In this document: one piece after another, positions 54,381-62,441 of the stretch
Position numbering within the stretch: position 1 is the stretch's first letter
Layout: each line of letters starts with the position of its first letter
NCBI RefSeq assembly: GCF_018279705.1
Contig: NZ_CP036498.1
Coordinates: 434,001 to 498,000 of the forward strand
Source of the DNA: Tardiphaga alba
Lineage (GTDB): Bacteria; Pseudomonadota; Alphaproteobacteria; Rhizobiales; Xanthobacteraceae
DNA: 64,000 nucleotides
Direction of reading: 5' to 3'
Notes under the pieces: model-generated
What the model was told of the DNA's origin: nothing
What the model saw: only the letters and a program-made list of their open reading frames with translations
Database searches by the model: none
Translations under genes and position numbers: made by a program

Positions 54381-54544
54381 CCTTCCGCTTGCTTCGCCGG
54401 GTCCGGCTCCGCCGCCGTGTGAATGAAGCGGCATCTCGGGCACTCATAGGAGTGCACGACGAATCCTTTTTCGGGCAGGCCGCATCGGAGCCAGTGCGTC
54501 GCGGCTCCGCATTCGGGACAAGGTGGTGTTCGGGTTCTGGGCAT
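54344..54544 (-). CDS. Small zinc-ribbon protein, 66 residues
   Basis: CPECG near residue 9 and YECPRC near residue 33 form a four-cysteine zinc ribbon (MPRTRTPPCPECGAATHWLR ... CPRC). The C-terminus is acidic. It overlaps the HTH gene in another frame on the same strand. It may bind nucleic acid or a protein partner. Confidence 0.55.
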   Translation of the reverse strand: MPRTRTPPCPECGAATHWLRCGLPEKGFVVHSYECPRCRFIHTAAEPDPAKQAEGWLNGELKRPET

Positions 54545-54734
54545 GTGAAGCGGCGCGGGAAAGGTTCTTGCGAAATTCTAGCATCGCCGACCTCCCGATC
54601 AATCCCGAGGTACGTCTCTTTTGCAGGACTTAGGCCGCGTCCGGCCTCGGTGCCGTCGAAGTCCTCGATCCGCTGCTGGGATTCCTTCGTTTCGAATGAG
54701 ACAACGTCAGTCACGCAAGCCGAAATAGGCTAAA

Positions 54735-55268
54735 CTAGAAGCGCTGCACCGCACCCCATGGGGTCTCATGATCATGCTTCCGGGAGTGCAGCAGATCGAA
54801 ACGCGGACCGAGCAATTTCGCCAGACTTTCGGCATCGTGCCTGACGGTGTCCAGACCGCTGCACTTTTCCGGGCCGTCGGGCGCGAACGTTGCCAAGACG
54901 ATATGGCCCCCGGATCGAAGGCCAGCCAGCAGGTTCCTTATGTAGGCAGCTTGATCTTCCGGACGGGTCAGAAAGTGAAAGGCCGCGCGGTCGTGCCAGA
55001 TGTCGAAGCGGCGCTGCGGCTGCCACCGGGTGATGTCCGCCTCGATCAGCGCGACACCGTCGCCCACCGGTCCGAGCCGCTTCCGTACGATTGACAGAGC
55101 CGCGCCCGAGATGTCCAGCACCGTGAGATCGCGATACTTCCGGTCGACAAGCGCGTCGACCAGTCCGGACGCTCCTCCGCCCACATCGATGATCGCGTCG
55201 TTCGGGCCACCCCCTGCCAAGGCCATCAACTCCAGCGACGGCTCGGGACTATCTTGGTACCAGCTCAC
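54735..55268 (-). CDS. SAM-dependent methyltransferase, N-terminally short
   Basis: A 177-residue class I methyltransferase: motif I IIDVGGGASGLVDAL, motif II LTVLDISGAAL, and the later LIEADITRWQP and HDRAAFHFL. The GTG start is supported by GAGGTGA. Relatives usually begin about 20 residues earlier (with a WD/YxxK-type start), so this copy may be slightly short but can still bind SAM. Substrate unknown. It lies next to the frameshifted acyltransferase. Confidence 0.82.
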   Translation of the reverse strand: MSWYQDSPEPSLELMALAGGGPNDAIIDVGGGASGLVDALVDRKYRDLTVLDISGAALSIVRKRLGPVGDGVALIEADITRWQPQRRFDIWHDRAAFHFLTRPEDQAAYIRNLLAGLRSGGHIVLATFAPDGPEKCSGLDTVRHDAESLAKLLGPRFDLLHSRKHDHETPWGAVQRF

Positions 55269-55372
55269 GTCCGCTCACCTCTCGTCGCGTAGACGTGTTC
55301 CCAGTGCGAAGCGCTCAATCTTTCCTCCTTTGCGACATCGCCTGCCCGGTCCGGCCGGACGAGCCATGCCAA

Positions 55373-56505
55373 TCAAGCGCGGTTCGTGTTCCGAGGCAGG
55401 CCCGAACTCACGTGCGCCCTCGCCTTCGTGGAGAGCGGCCAGCCGCGACTGACCGCCTGTGAGGCCAGCATATCCTTGGTCCACCGCTGGGCCGGACGTT
55501 CGACAAAGCGCCAAACGAACCAGGACACCACCGCGATGCCGGAGACCACTGCCGCGACCGCCCATGCACCGCCCGCCGGCGCCAGTAAGTGCAGCACGAC
55601 GTAGCCAAGCTGCATGTGAAGAAGGTAGAGCGGATAGGTCAATCCTCCGATCGCCATCACAAGGCCGGCGGGCAACGGAAGCCGCCGCAGCCGCGTCGCC
55701 AGGAAGACGACCGCGATCGACGCCAGGCAGATCACGACCACCATCACGTGGTCGAAGGAACCGCCGGTGTGCGGCCCGAGACGGATCAACTTGTGAAGGG
55801 ACTGAAATACGGCCGTGCCGATCGACAAGGCGAGGATGGCGTAAAGCTTCGGATCGCGCCGACCGCGGTGGATTTCGTGGAGAGCCAGTCCGACCGCGAA
55901 GAAGCCGCTGTCATCCGCCAGGAAGAGTTTCTCGAAGACCGGAGCATCGATCGTCAGCTCGTTGGCGAAAGTGATACCCAGCCAGACCAGGATTATGAGA
56001 TCGAGACGCCGCGGAAAGATGCCGACCGCCATCAGGACGGCGACCCATGCGTAAAAGACGACCTCGATGACGAGCGACCAATAGGCGCCGTCCATGTAGG
56101 GATAGCCTAAGGCGGGAGCCGCGATCAGAAGGTTTGCGGCCCACTGTGCAGGCGATGTGCTGTAGAGCGGTGGGCCCATCGTGAGCAGAGCCAGGAACGT
56201 CAAGCTCATGCAGATGATGAAGGTCGGGTAGATGCGGCTGAAGCGGGCAATGGCGAAGCCCGTCGCAGTGCGCCCCTGCGCCGAATAGGCGATCACGAAG
56301 CCGCTGATGACGAAGAACACCGGAACGCCGAGGAAGCCGTACTGGGCAAAGCCGGCCAATTCCGGAAGGGCCACCGCCGGCGGGACATCGTTGGGGAGGG
56401 CCCCCAGAAACCGTAGTGATAGAAGACGACCGCGGCCACCGCGACGAGACGGAGCAAATCGAGGGCCTGTACCCTGGAAGCCGCTTGTCCGTCGCCCGCT
56501 AACAT
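55373..56505 (-). pseudogene. Acyltransferase-3 membrane protein, split by a one-base frameshift
   Basis: The 5' frame gives ALDLLRLVAVAAVVFYHYGFWG, the usual start of an acyltransferase-3 (with catalytic His in FYHYGF). After PSP the frame is lost near 56400 at a short G run (four G; five would restore it). The continuation ALPELAGFAQYGFLGVPVFF and the following nine or so membrane segments are in the next frame. With the missing base the protein would be about 377 residues. It acylates sugars or lipids in other bacteria. It is either broken or miscounted in sequencing. Confidence 0.83.
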
Positions 56506-56602
56506 GATCTCACCGTCCGGCTGGAGCGGTCAGGGTATCGGTCCTTTGATGAAGAAGTGCTTACTTCCGCCGGCGATCAGGCGGAGCAACGGGCCACGGG
56601 GA

Positions 56603-57784
56603 ATGAGCGGTTCATCGGTCAAGGGGAGCGTCGCGGAGGTTTTCCTGGCCTTCCTGAAGTTGGGATTGACGTCGTTCGGCGGGCCGGTAGCGCATCTGGG
56701 CTATTTCCGTTCAGAATTCGTCGAACGACGGCGATGGCTGAGCGAAAACAATTATGCCGATCTGGTGGCCCTTTGCCAGTTCCTGCCCGGTCCGGCATCG
56801 AGCCAGGTAGGCATCGCGATCGGCCTGTCCAGAGCCGGTTACGTCGGCGCTCTCGCCGCATGGACCGCATTCACTCTGCCCTCAGCCGTCGCGCTCGTCG
56901 TGTTCGCCTACGGGCTGAACGCCGCAGGCAGCAATTTCGGTGGCGGCTGGCTTCACGGACTGAAGGTCGCCGCGGTCGCGGTCGTCGCGTTGGCCATCCT
57001 CGGCATGGCGCGGACTTTGACGCCCAATCGTCTCCGCGCGTCGATCGCCGTCGCCGCCATGACCGTCGCCGTCCTGCTTCCATCCGCTTGGGGGCAGATC
57101 GGCGGAATCGTGCTCGGCGGGATCGTAGGACTGGCAGCGATCAAGGCCGCGCCGGCCGTCGATCGGACCGTTCTGCCGCTGCCGGTCGGCCGGCGAGCGG
57201 GCATCGTTTCGCTCGCAGTATTCGGTGGGTTGCTTCTGGGTCTACCCCTGATCGCCTCGATGACCGACAGCGCTTTGCTTCGGCTTTTCGACACCTTCTA
57301 CCGCGTGAGCTCGTTCGTCTTCGGAGGCGGCCACGTGGTGCTGCCGCTGCTCAAGGCGGAGATGGTGCCGACATGGGTGAACTACGATACATTCTTGGCG
57401 GGATACGGCGCCACGCAGGCCGTTCCCGGTCCCCTTTTCACCTTCGCAGCCTATCTCGGCACGGTCATAGGGGGATGGTCGGTTGCGGTTGTCTGCCTCG
57501 TCGGCATATTCCTGCCTTCATTCCTGCTGGTGGTAGGCTTTCTGCCTTTCTGGGACGGCTTGAGGAAACAACCTGCGGCCCAGGCGGCGCTTGCGGGCGT
57601 GAACTCCGCGGTCGTCGGTCTTCTGCTCGCCGCGTTCTATGACCCGGTCTGGACCGCGGGGATCACCAACAGTTTCGACTACGTCCTCGGGCTCGCGGCC
57701 TTCGTGCTGCTGTTCGTCTGGAAGGCACCGCCCTGGCTGGTCGTCGCGCTATGCGGAGTGGCTGGGCAGCTCTTCATTTCTTGA
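56603..57784 (+). CDS. chrA: Chromate transporter ChrA (two-domain)
   Basis: A protein of about 393 residues with two CHR domains. The first holds LTSFGGPVAHLGYFRSEFVE and LCQFLPGPASSQ; the second holds FVFGGGHVVLPLLKAEM and TQAVPGPLFTFAAYLG. It has about ten membrane segments and exports chromate by chemiosmosis. The ATG at 56603 is chosen over upstream starts (56504, 56549) that add a Gly/Pro-rich leader. It is divergent from the acyltransferase and convergent with arsH. Its position beside ars genes suggests a metal/oxyanion resistance block. Confidence 0.92.
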   Translation: MSGSSVKGSVAEVFLAFLKLGLTSFGGPVAHLGYFRSEFVERRRWLSENNYADLVALCQFLPGPASSQVGIAIGLSRAGYVGALAAWTAFTLPSAVALVVFAYGLNAAGSNFGGGWLHGLKVAAVAVVALAILGMARTLTPNRLRASIAVAAMTVAVLLPSAWGQIGGIVLGGIVGLAAIKAAPAVDRTVLPLPVGRRAGIVSLAVFGGLLLGLPLIASMTDSALLRLFDTFYRVSSFVFGGGHVVLPLLKAEMVPTWVNYDTFLAGYGATQAVPGPLFTFAAYLGTVIGGWSVAVVCLVGIFLPSFLLVVGFLPFWDGLRKQPAAQAALAGVNSAVVGLLLAAFYDPVWTAGITNSFDYVLGLAAFVLLFVWKAPPWLVVALCGVAGQLFIS

Positions 57785-57801
57785 TCGCTTCCGAGCCGCG
57801 A

Positions 57802-58518
57802 TCATACTGCTTGGTCCAGCCGCAAGCGTCCGGCGAGTTGTTCGGCGGCTTCCTTGCGCTCGCTGTAGCGGTCGGTGAGATAGCCCGAGGCCTCGCGGGT
57901 CAGGAGAGTGAACTTCACCAATTCCTCCGCGACGTCGACGATCCGATCGTAGTACGGCGACGGCTTCATCCGCCCGGTCTCGTCGAATTGTTCATACGCT
58001 TTGGCCACGGAGGATTGGTTGGGGATCGTAATCATCCGCATCCAGCGTCCTAGCACCCGAAGCTGGTTGACCGCGTTGAAGGATTGGGAGCCGCCGCTGA
58101 CCTGCATCACCGCAAGCGTCTTGCCCTGGGTCGGACGGACGGCGCCGATGGCGAGCGGGATTTAGTCGATCTGGGCCTTCATGATGCCGGTCATGGCGCC
58201 GTGCCGCTCGGGGCTGCACCAAACCTGGCCTTCCGACCATGCGGACAAGTCGCGCAGCTCCTCGACCTTCGGATGCGTCGACGGGGCGTCGTCGGGAAGA
58301 GGCAGGCCGGACGGATCGAATATCCGAGACTCGGCACCGAACGCCTTGAGAAGGCGCGCCGTCTCCTCGACGGCCAGGCGGCTGAAAGACCGTTGCCGCA
58401 GCGATCCGTAAAGCAAAAGAATGCGGGGCCTGTGCGCGACGTCGGCAGCCGGTCGCAAGGCTGCGACATCCGGAATCCGGAGGGCGGATGGATCGATGTA
58501 AGGCAAGTCAGGAGGCAT
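57802..58518 (-). pseudogene. arsH: ArsH-type NADPH-dependent FMN reductase with an in-frame stop
   Basis: [20 protein letters not shown] is the flavin-binding loop, and [20 protein letters not shown] and [20 protein letters not shown] are ArsH signatures. A TAA at 58162-58164 lies where relatives have Trp (QID then IPLA) and the same frame continues to 57802. Without it the protein would be about 238 residues, the normal length. The last 11 bases of arsC overlap its start. ArsH oxidises organoarsenicals; this copy is probably inactive unless the stop is read through. Confidence 0.9.
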
Positions 58519-58912
58519 CGACGATTTCCCCGTCTTCCTTCACGAAACGGCCGATATGCGGGTCCGGCAAGATCTCCAGCACGGCCTCGGACGGACGGCA
58601 CAGTTTGACGCCGATCTGCGTGACGACGATCGGCCGGTTGATCAAAATCGGGTGCGCCAGCATGGCGTCGATGAGTTCGTCGTCGGTCTTCGCGGGGTCG
58701 GCCAGACCGAGCGCGGCATACGGCGTTCCCTTCTCTCGCAGCAAGGCGCGGACGCCGATGCCCATCGCCACGATCAACTCCTTGAGCCGCTCCCGGGATG
58801 GCGGCGTCGTCAGATATTCGATCACGACCGGCTCCTCGCCGCTTTGCCGGATCATCGCCAAAGTGTTGCGCGAGGTGCCGCAATTCGGATTGTGATAGAT
58901 GGTGATGGTCAT
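58508..58912 (-). CDS. arsC: Arsenate reductase ArsC (glutaredoxin-dependent type)
   Basis: A 134-residue protein. [11 protein letters not shown] has the catalytic Cys12 and the arsenate-binding loop; [17 protein letters not shown] is the conserved region with Arg residues for arsenate. It reduces arsenate to arsenite using glutathione/glutaredoxin. Its ATG overlaps the acr3 stop by four bases (ATGA), and its 3' end overlaps arsH, so the genes form one operon. Confidence 0.96.
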   Translation of the reverse strand: MTITIYHNPNCGTSRNTLAMIRQSGEEPVVIEYLTTPPSRERLKELIVAMGIGVRALLREKGTPYAALGLADPAKTDDELIDAMLAHPILINRPIVVTQIGVKLCRPSEAVLEILPDPHIGRFVKEDGEIVDAS

Positions 58913-59967
58913 CGGTGAAGCTCCACGCTCTTGTCGCCGGCGCGATCGCTGCCGGCTTCGTACCAATCCTTGGATGCCGTGACGATCTTCACGACGGTCA
59001 GCATGACGGGCACCTCGACCAGCACGCCGACGACGGTCGCCAGCGCCGCGCCAGAGTTGAGGCCGAACAGACTGATCGCAGCGGCGACGGCGAGTTCGAA
59101 GAAGTTGCTCGCGCCGATCAGCGCCGCGGGTGCGGCGACGCACCAAGCCACACCGAGATAGCGGCTCATCAGGTAGGCCAGTCCGGCGTTGAAGTAGACC
59201 TGGATGAGGATGGGCACGGCGAGGATCGCGATGACGATCGGCTGCGCGATGATCTGCTCGCCCTGGAAGCCGAAGAGCAGGACCAGCGTGGCCAGCAGGG
59301 CGACGAGCGACAGAGGCTGCAGGCGCGCCATCGTGCGGTCGAAGGCGCCCTGTCCGGACGCCAGCAGCGAGCGGCGCCACAACTGGGCGACGATCACCGG
59401 CACGATGATGTAGAGCGCGACGGACAGGAGGAGCGTCGCCCAGGGTACGGATACCGACGCGACGCCCAGAAGCAGCCCGACGATGGGAGCGAACAGGAAG
59501 ACCATCAGCACGTCGTTGAGGGCCACCTGACCGAGCGTGTAGTTCGGATCGCCGCCGACGAGATTGGACCAGACGAACACCATCGCGGTGCAGGGAGCCG
59601 CGGCGAGCAGGATCAATCCGGCGATGTAGGAAGGGATCTGGTCGCCCGGCAGCATCGGCGCGAACACGTGTGCGATGAAGAAGGTGCCGAGGAGGGCCAT
59701 CGAGAACGGCTTCACGGCCCAGTTGATGAACAAGGTCACGCCCACGCCCCGTGCGTGCTCCGTCACCTTGCCGAGCGCGCCGAAATCGATCTTCAGCAGC
59801 ATGGGGATGATCATGAGCCAGATGAGGACGGCGACGGGCAGGTTGACCTTCGCCACTTCGGCGCCGGCGACCGCCGAGAAGAGGCCCGGCAACGCATGAC
59901 CCAATGCGACGCCTGCGGCGATGCAAAGGATGACCCAGAGGGTCAAATATCGTTCGAAGATGCTCAT
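58909..59967 (-). CDS. acr3: Arsenite permease ACR3
   Basis: A 352-residue membrane protein with ten hydrophobic segments. The conserved Cys is in LAAAPCTAMVFVWSNL, and GDPNYTLGQVALNDVLMVF and PAALIGASNFFELAVA are Acr3 signatures. It exports arsenite as an H+ antiporter. It is the first structural gene of the operon, 175 bp after arsR. The start is ATG. Confidence 0.95.
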   Translation of the reverse strand: MSIFERYLTLWVILCIAAGVALGHALPGLFSAVAGAEVAKVNLPVAVLIWLMIIPMLLKIDFGALGKVTEHARGVGVTLFINWAVKPFSMALLGTFFIAHVFAPMLPGDQIPSYIAGLILLAAAPCTAMVFVWSNLVGGDPNYTLGQVALNDVLMVFLFAPIVGLLLGVASVSVPWATLLLSVALYIIVPVIVAQLWRRSLLASGQGAFDRTMARLQPLSLVALLATLVLLFGFQGEQIIAQPIVIAILAVPILIQVYFNAGLAYLMSRYLGVAWCVAAPAALIGASNFFELAVAAAISLFGLNSGAALATVVGVLVEVPVMLTVVKIVTASKDWYEAGSDRAGDKSVELHR

Positions 59968-60142
59968 GTACGTTTTCAGCTCGGAATGTTCGGGGAGGGT
60001 GTGATGTCGCCTCTCGTCGGCAGCGGGCCGCTACAGACGCCAGCGAAGGCTTGGGCCGTCCTTTGTGGCCTACGCGTGTCGAATTCGTTTCCAGCGCCTC
60101 GGCTGCCGACGGCGGGCGAATGCATCACCTCTCGCCGTCGAG

Positions 60143-60520
60143 TCAGGCACGGGATCGCTCCTTGGTCTTCGCTTTCTTCTTGGGAGGCGCGCAGCAGGAC
60201 GTAAGCTGCTCGATCACGGGCGCGCAGAATTCGGCACGTCCACCGCAGCAGTCCTGGAGCATGAAAAGGATGATCGCCTGCAGCGCGGAGATCTCGGCGC
60301 GGTAGACGATCGAGCGGCTGCGGCGCTCGCTCACGACGAGCCCGGCCCTCGCCAGGATCGACAGATGGGCCGAGAGCGTGTTCTGAGGAACCTCGAGGAG
60401 CCGTGCCAGATCGCCGGCCGGGAGACCCTCCGGTTCGTGCTGGACCAGCGTGCGGAACGCTTGAAGCCGGGTGCCTTGGGCGAGCGCGGCGAGCGCGAGG
60501 ACTGCTTGTTCGTTTTCCAT
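60143..60520 (-). CDS. arsR: ArsR-family arsenite-responsive repressor
   Basis: A 125-residue protein. LARLLEVPQNTLSAHLSILARAGLVVSERR is the winged HTH (key parts VPQNTLSAHLSIL and AGLVVSERRSRS). The C-terminal Cys cluster DCCGG...FCAP...SCCAPP is the likely arsenite-binding site, and a Lys-rich tail ends the protein. It would repress the operon until arsenite binds. It is the promoter-proximal gene of the operon. Confidence 0.9.
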   Translation of the reverse strand: MENEQAVLALAALAQGTRLQAFRTLVQHEPEGLPAGDLARLLEVPQNTLSAHLSILARAGLVVSERRSRSIVYRAEISALQAIILFMLQDCCGGRAEFCAPVIEQLTSCCAPPKKKAKTKERSRA

Positions 60521-60539
60521 ATATCCAGACTTATGGAAA
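60514..60539. promoter_or_regulatory. Palindromic operator at the arsR start
   Basis: TTTCCATA and TATGGAAA are inverted repeats spaced ten bases apart, overlapping the arsR start codon. This is the size and position expected for an ArsR dimer site blocking its own transcription. Confidence 0.6.
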
Positions 60540-60729
60540 TAAAGCGGCGCGTCAACCTCGTTGTGGCTATAACTTTCTCAATTTCCAAATAAGCTCGCAT
60601 TTAACGATATAAGGATAGTCGCACTACCCCGATAAGATCGAAGGAATTGTGCCCGCAAGGCGAGGAAATTTAGCGACGACTCTCGAGCGGACGCCGCTGG
60701 ACCACTTCGCAGCGTTGCGCGTCTTCGAA
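60521..60729. other. Gap upstream of arsR
   Basis: 209 AT-richer bp probably holding the ars promoter; no gene. Confidence 0.4.
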
Positions 60730-61704
60730 TTAGTCTGGCCTCGCTGAGCGCCCAAGATGAGGCGCGAGTTTCATATAGAAAATTGAAGCCAGGAGTTCGA
60801 CAAGCGTTTGCGCGACAATCACTGCCGGGAGGATCGGCACCGCTCCCGGAACGGCGAGCCCCAACGGAAGCACAACGAGGGAGTTTCGGGTCGCGGCGCT
60901 GAACGCGATGCTTCGCCCTGCTTCAACCTTGAGTCCGAACATACGCGAAGTCGACCATCCTAAGAGTGGGGCGATAATTGAGAAAGCCACATAAACCGGC
61001 AGCACGCGGACCGCCGCTCCGGATGCGGCGCCCAACTGGGGAAGCACCGACGCGATCACGACAAACAGGACCAAGCTCGTCGCCGGCACGGGCAACAGCA
61101 CCAGGCCTGAGACAATGCTCTGCCCCCAAGGATTTCGACTTGCCCAGATCTGGCATGTTGCGGCCAGCACCAACGGCAGCGCGATGAGCCAGACAAACGC
61201 ATGCAGAAAAGGTCCAGGCTGAACGAGGCTAACCGCATCATGTCCGAGGAAGGCACCGAGATAGATCGGCAACATTATCATCTGGACGATCAACAGGACG
61301 GGCGTCGCCGCGAGCAGAAGCTTGGAATCCGATTTTCCGAGATGAGAGAATGTCACGACGTAGTCGATGCATGGACATAGCAGCACAATCAGGACGCCCA
61401 GCCGGAGCAGCGGATCCGGTGGCACGAATTGAAGAAGCCCGAAGACGAGAAGGGGAACAACGACGAAGTTCACCGTCAACAGACAGGCCAGGAATCTGAC
61501 ATTCCGTAGGGCCGCACCTAACGCCCCCAAAGGCACCTGCAGAAAAGTCACGAACAGCATCAGTGCCAAGGCGGGATTGATTGTGGATTCGAGAGCGTCC
61601 GTTCCTGGAATCAGAGCGCCCGCCGCAGCACCGAGCAGTACGGTGCTGAAATAGATTGCGACCTGTCGTTCTTCGAGAAAATCGCGCCATTCTTGCTTGG
61701 TCAT
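60730..61704 (-). CDS. Arsenite-permease-like transporter (SBF/BASS superfamily)
   Basis: A protein of about 324 residues with ten hydrophobic segments. LCPCIDYVVTFSHLGKSD and RNSLVVLPLGLAVPGAV are similar in position to Acr3 features, and LVELLASIFYMKLAPHL ends the membrane part. It belongs to the SBF/bile-acid-symporter superfamily to which Acr3 also belongs. The ATG at 61704 (MTKQEWRDF) is chosen over an upstream start. It is divergent from a MerR gene, so it is probably metal-induced and separate from the first ars operon. The exact substrate is inferred. Confidence 0.72.
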   Translation of the reverse strand: MTKQEWRDFLEERQVAIYFSTVLLGAAAGALIPGTDALESTINPALALMLFVTFLQVPLGALGAALRNVRFLACLLTVNFVVVPLLVFGLLQFVPPDPLLRLGVLIVLLCPCIDYVVTFSHLGKSDSKLLLAATPVLLIVQMIMLPIYLGAFLGHDAVSLVQPGPFLHAFVWLIALPLVLAATCQIWASRNPWGQSIVSGLVLLPVPATSLVLFVVIASVLPQLGAASGAAVRVLPVYVAFSIIAPLLGWSTSRMFGLKVEAGRSIAFSAATRNSLVVLPLGLAVPGAVPILPAVIVAQTLVELLASIFYMKLAPHLGRSARPD

Positions 61705-61777
61705 ATGCACTAGCCGCCAGTTTGATGGGATGATCCATTCGGTCCGCTCGATTGATTTGCGTTGGACGGACCCTCGC

Positions 61778-61796
61778 ACCTCAAGTAACTTGAGGT
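61778..61796. promoter_or_regulatory. MerR-type palindrome in the divergent promoter
   Basis: ACCTCAAGT and ACTTGAGGT are exact inverses around one base. CCTCAAGT/ACTTGAGG is the core known from SoxR and some MerR sites. It lies 74 bp before the transporter start and 24 bp before the merR start. Confidence 0.7.
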
Positions 61797-61820
61797 TCAA
61801 TTCACGATCAGGAGAGCAAG

Positions 61821-62255
61821 ATGGCCTCGACTGCGTCAAAGTTCACGATAGGAAGGCTTGCATCCGAAGCGGACTGTAGTGTCCCGACCGTCAGGTATTA
61901 CGAGGAGATCGGATTGCTCCCCAAGGCAGTCCGAGGTTCGGGCGGCCAAAGGGTCTACGGCCTCGATGATCTGAAGCGATTGACCTTCATCCGCCGGTGC
62001 CGGGACTTCCAGTTCACCGTCGAACAAATCCGCGAATTTACTGCTCTGGCAGACGACCCTACTCGGGACTGTGATGTCGCGAGGTTGCTGGCCGAACAGC
62101 ACCTTGCCGTCGTTCGTGAGAAAATGAGCGAGCTGCGTAAACTTGAAGACGACTTGACCTTCTTTACGCAGCAATGCGCGTCCCAATGTTCAGGTGGTCC
62201 TGCCGAGAAGTGCGTGATCATGAGCGACCTGTCGGCGCCGAACTGCTGCGCGTGA
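61821..62255 (+). CDS. MerR-family metal-responsive regulator
   Basis: A 144-residue protein. FTIGRLASEADCSVPTVRYYEEIGLLPK is the winged HTH (key part SVPTVRYYEEIGLLP), a dimerisation coiled coil follows, and the C-terminus has CASQCSGGPAEKC...NCCA, a probable metal/arsenite-binding cluster. AGGAGAG before the ATG supports the start. It should bind the palindrome at 61778-61796 and control itself and the divergent transporter. Confidence 0.86.
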   Translation: MASTASKFTIGRLASEADCSVPTVRYYEEIGLLPKAVRGSGGQRVYGLDDLKRLTFIRRCRDFQFTVEQIREFTALADDPTRDCDVARLLAEQHLAVVREKMSELRKLEDDLTFFTQQCASQCSGGPAEKCVIMSDLSAPNCCA

Positions 62256-62441
62256 TCGCCTCGCCGAGATCCAAATAGCGTGCGACAATCTGTCATCATT
62301 TCACTCTTATCGCTGAACTCGCGAGGTTTTTCCGGCGAAACAACCGCTCGTCGGCTTTCGCGCTATCATTTCTCATTGACGAAATGTCGCACCACTGATC
62401 AACCTTAGAGCGAGTCTAATTTCGTATCTGGGGATCTCGAA
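62256..62441. other. Gap before the peroxidase gene
   Basis: 186 bp with no gene; probably holds the peroxidase promoter. Confidence 0.4.

Noticed and set aside
58915..60204. Plus-strand frame opposite acr3
   Set aside because: Asp/Arg/Gln-rich translation mirrors the membrane protein on the other strand.
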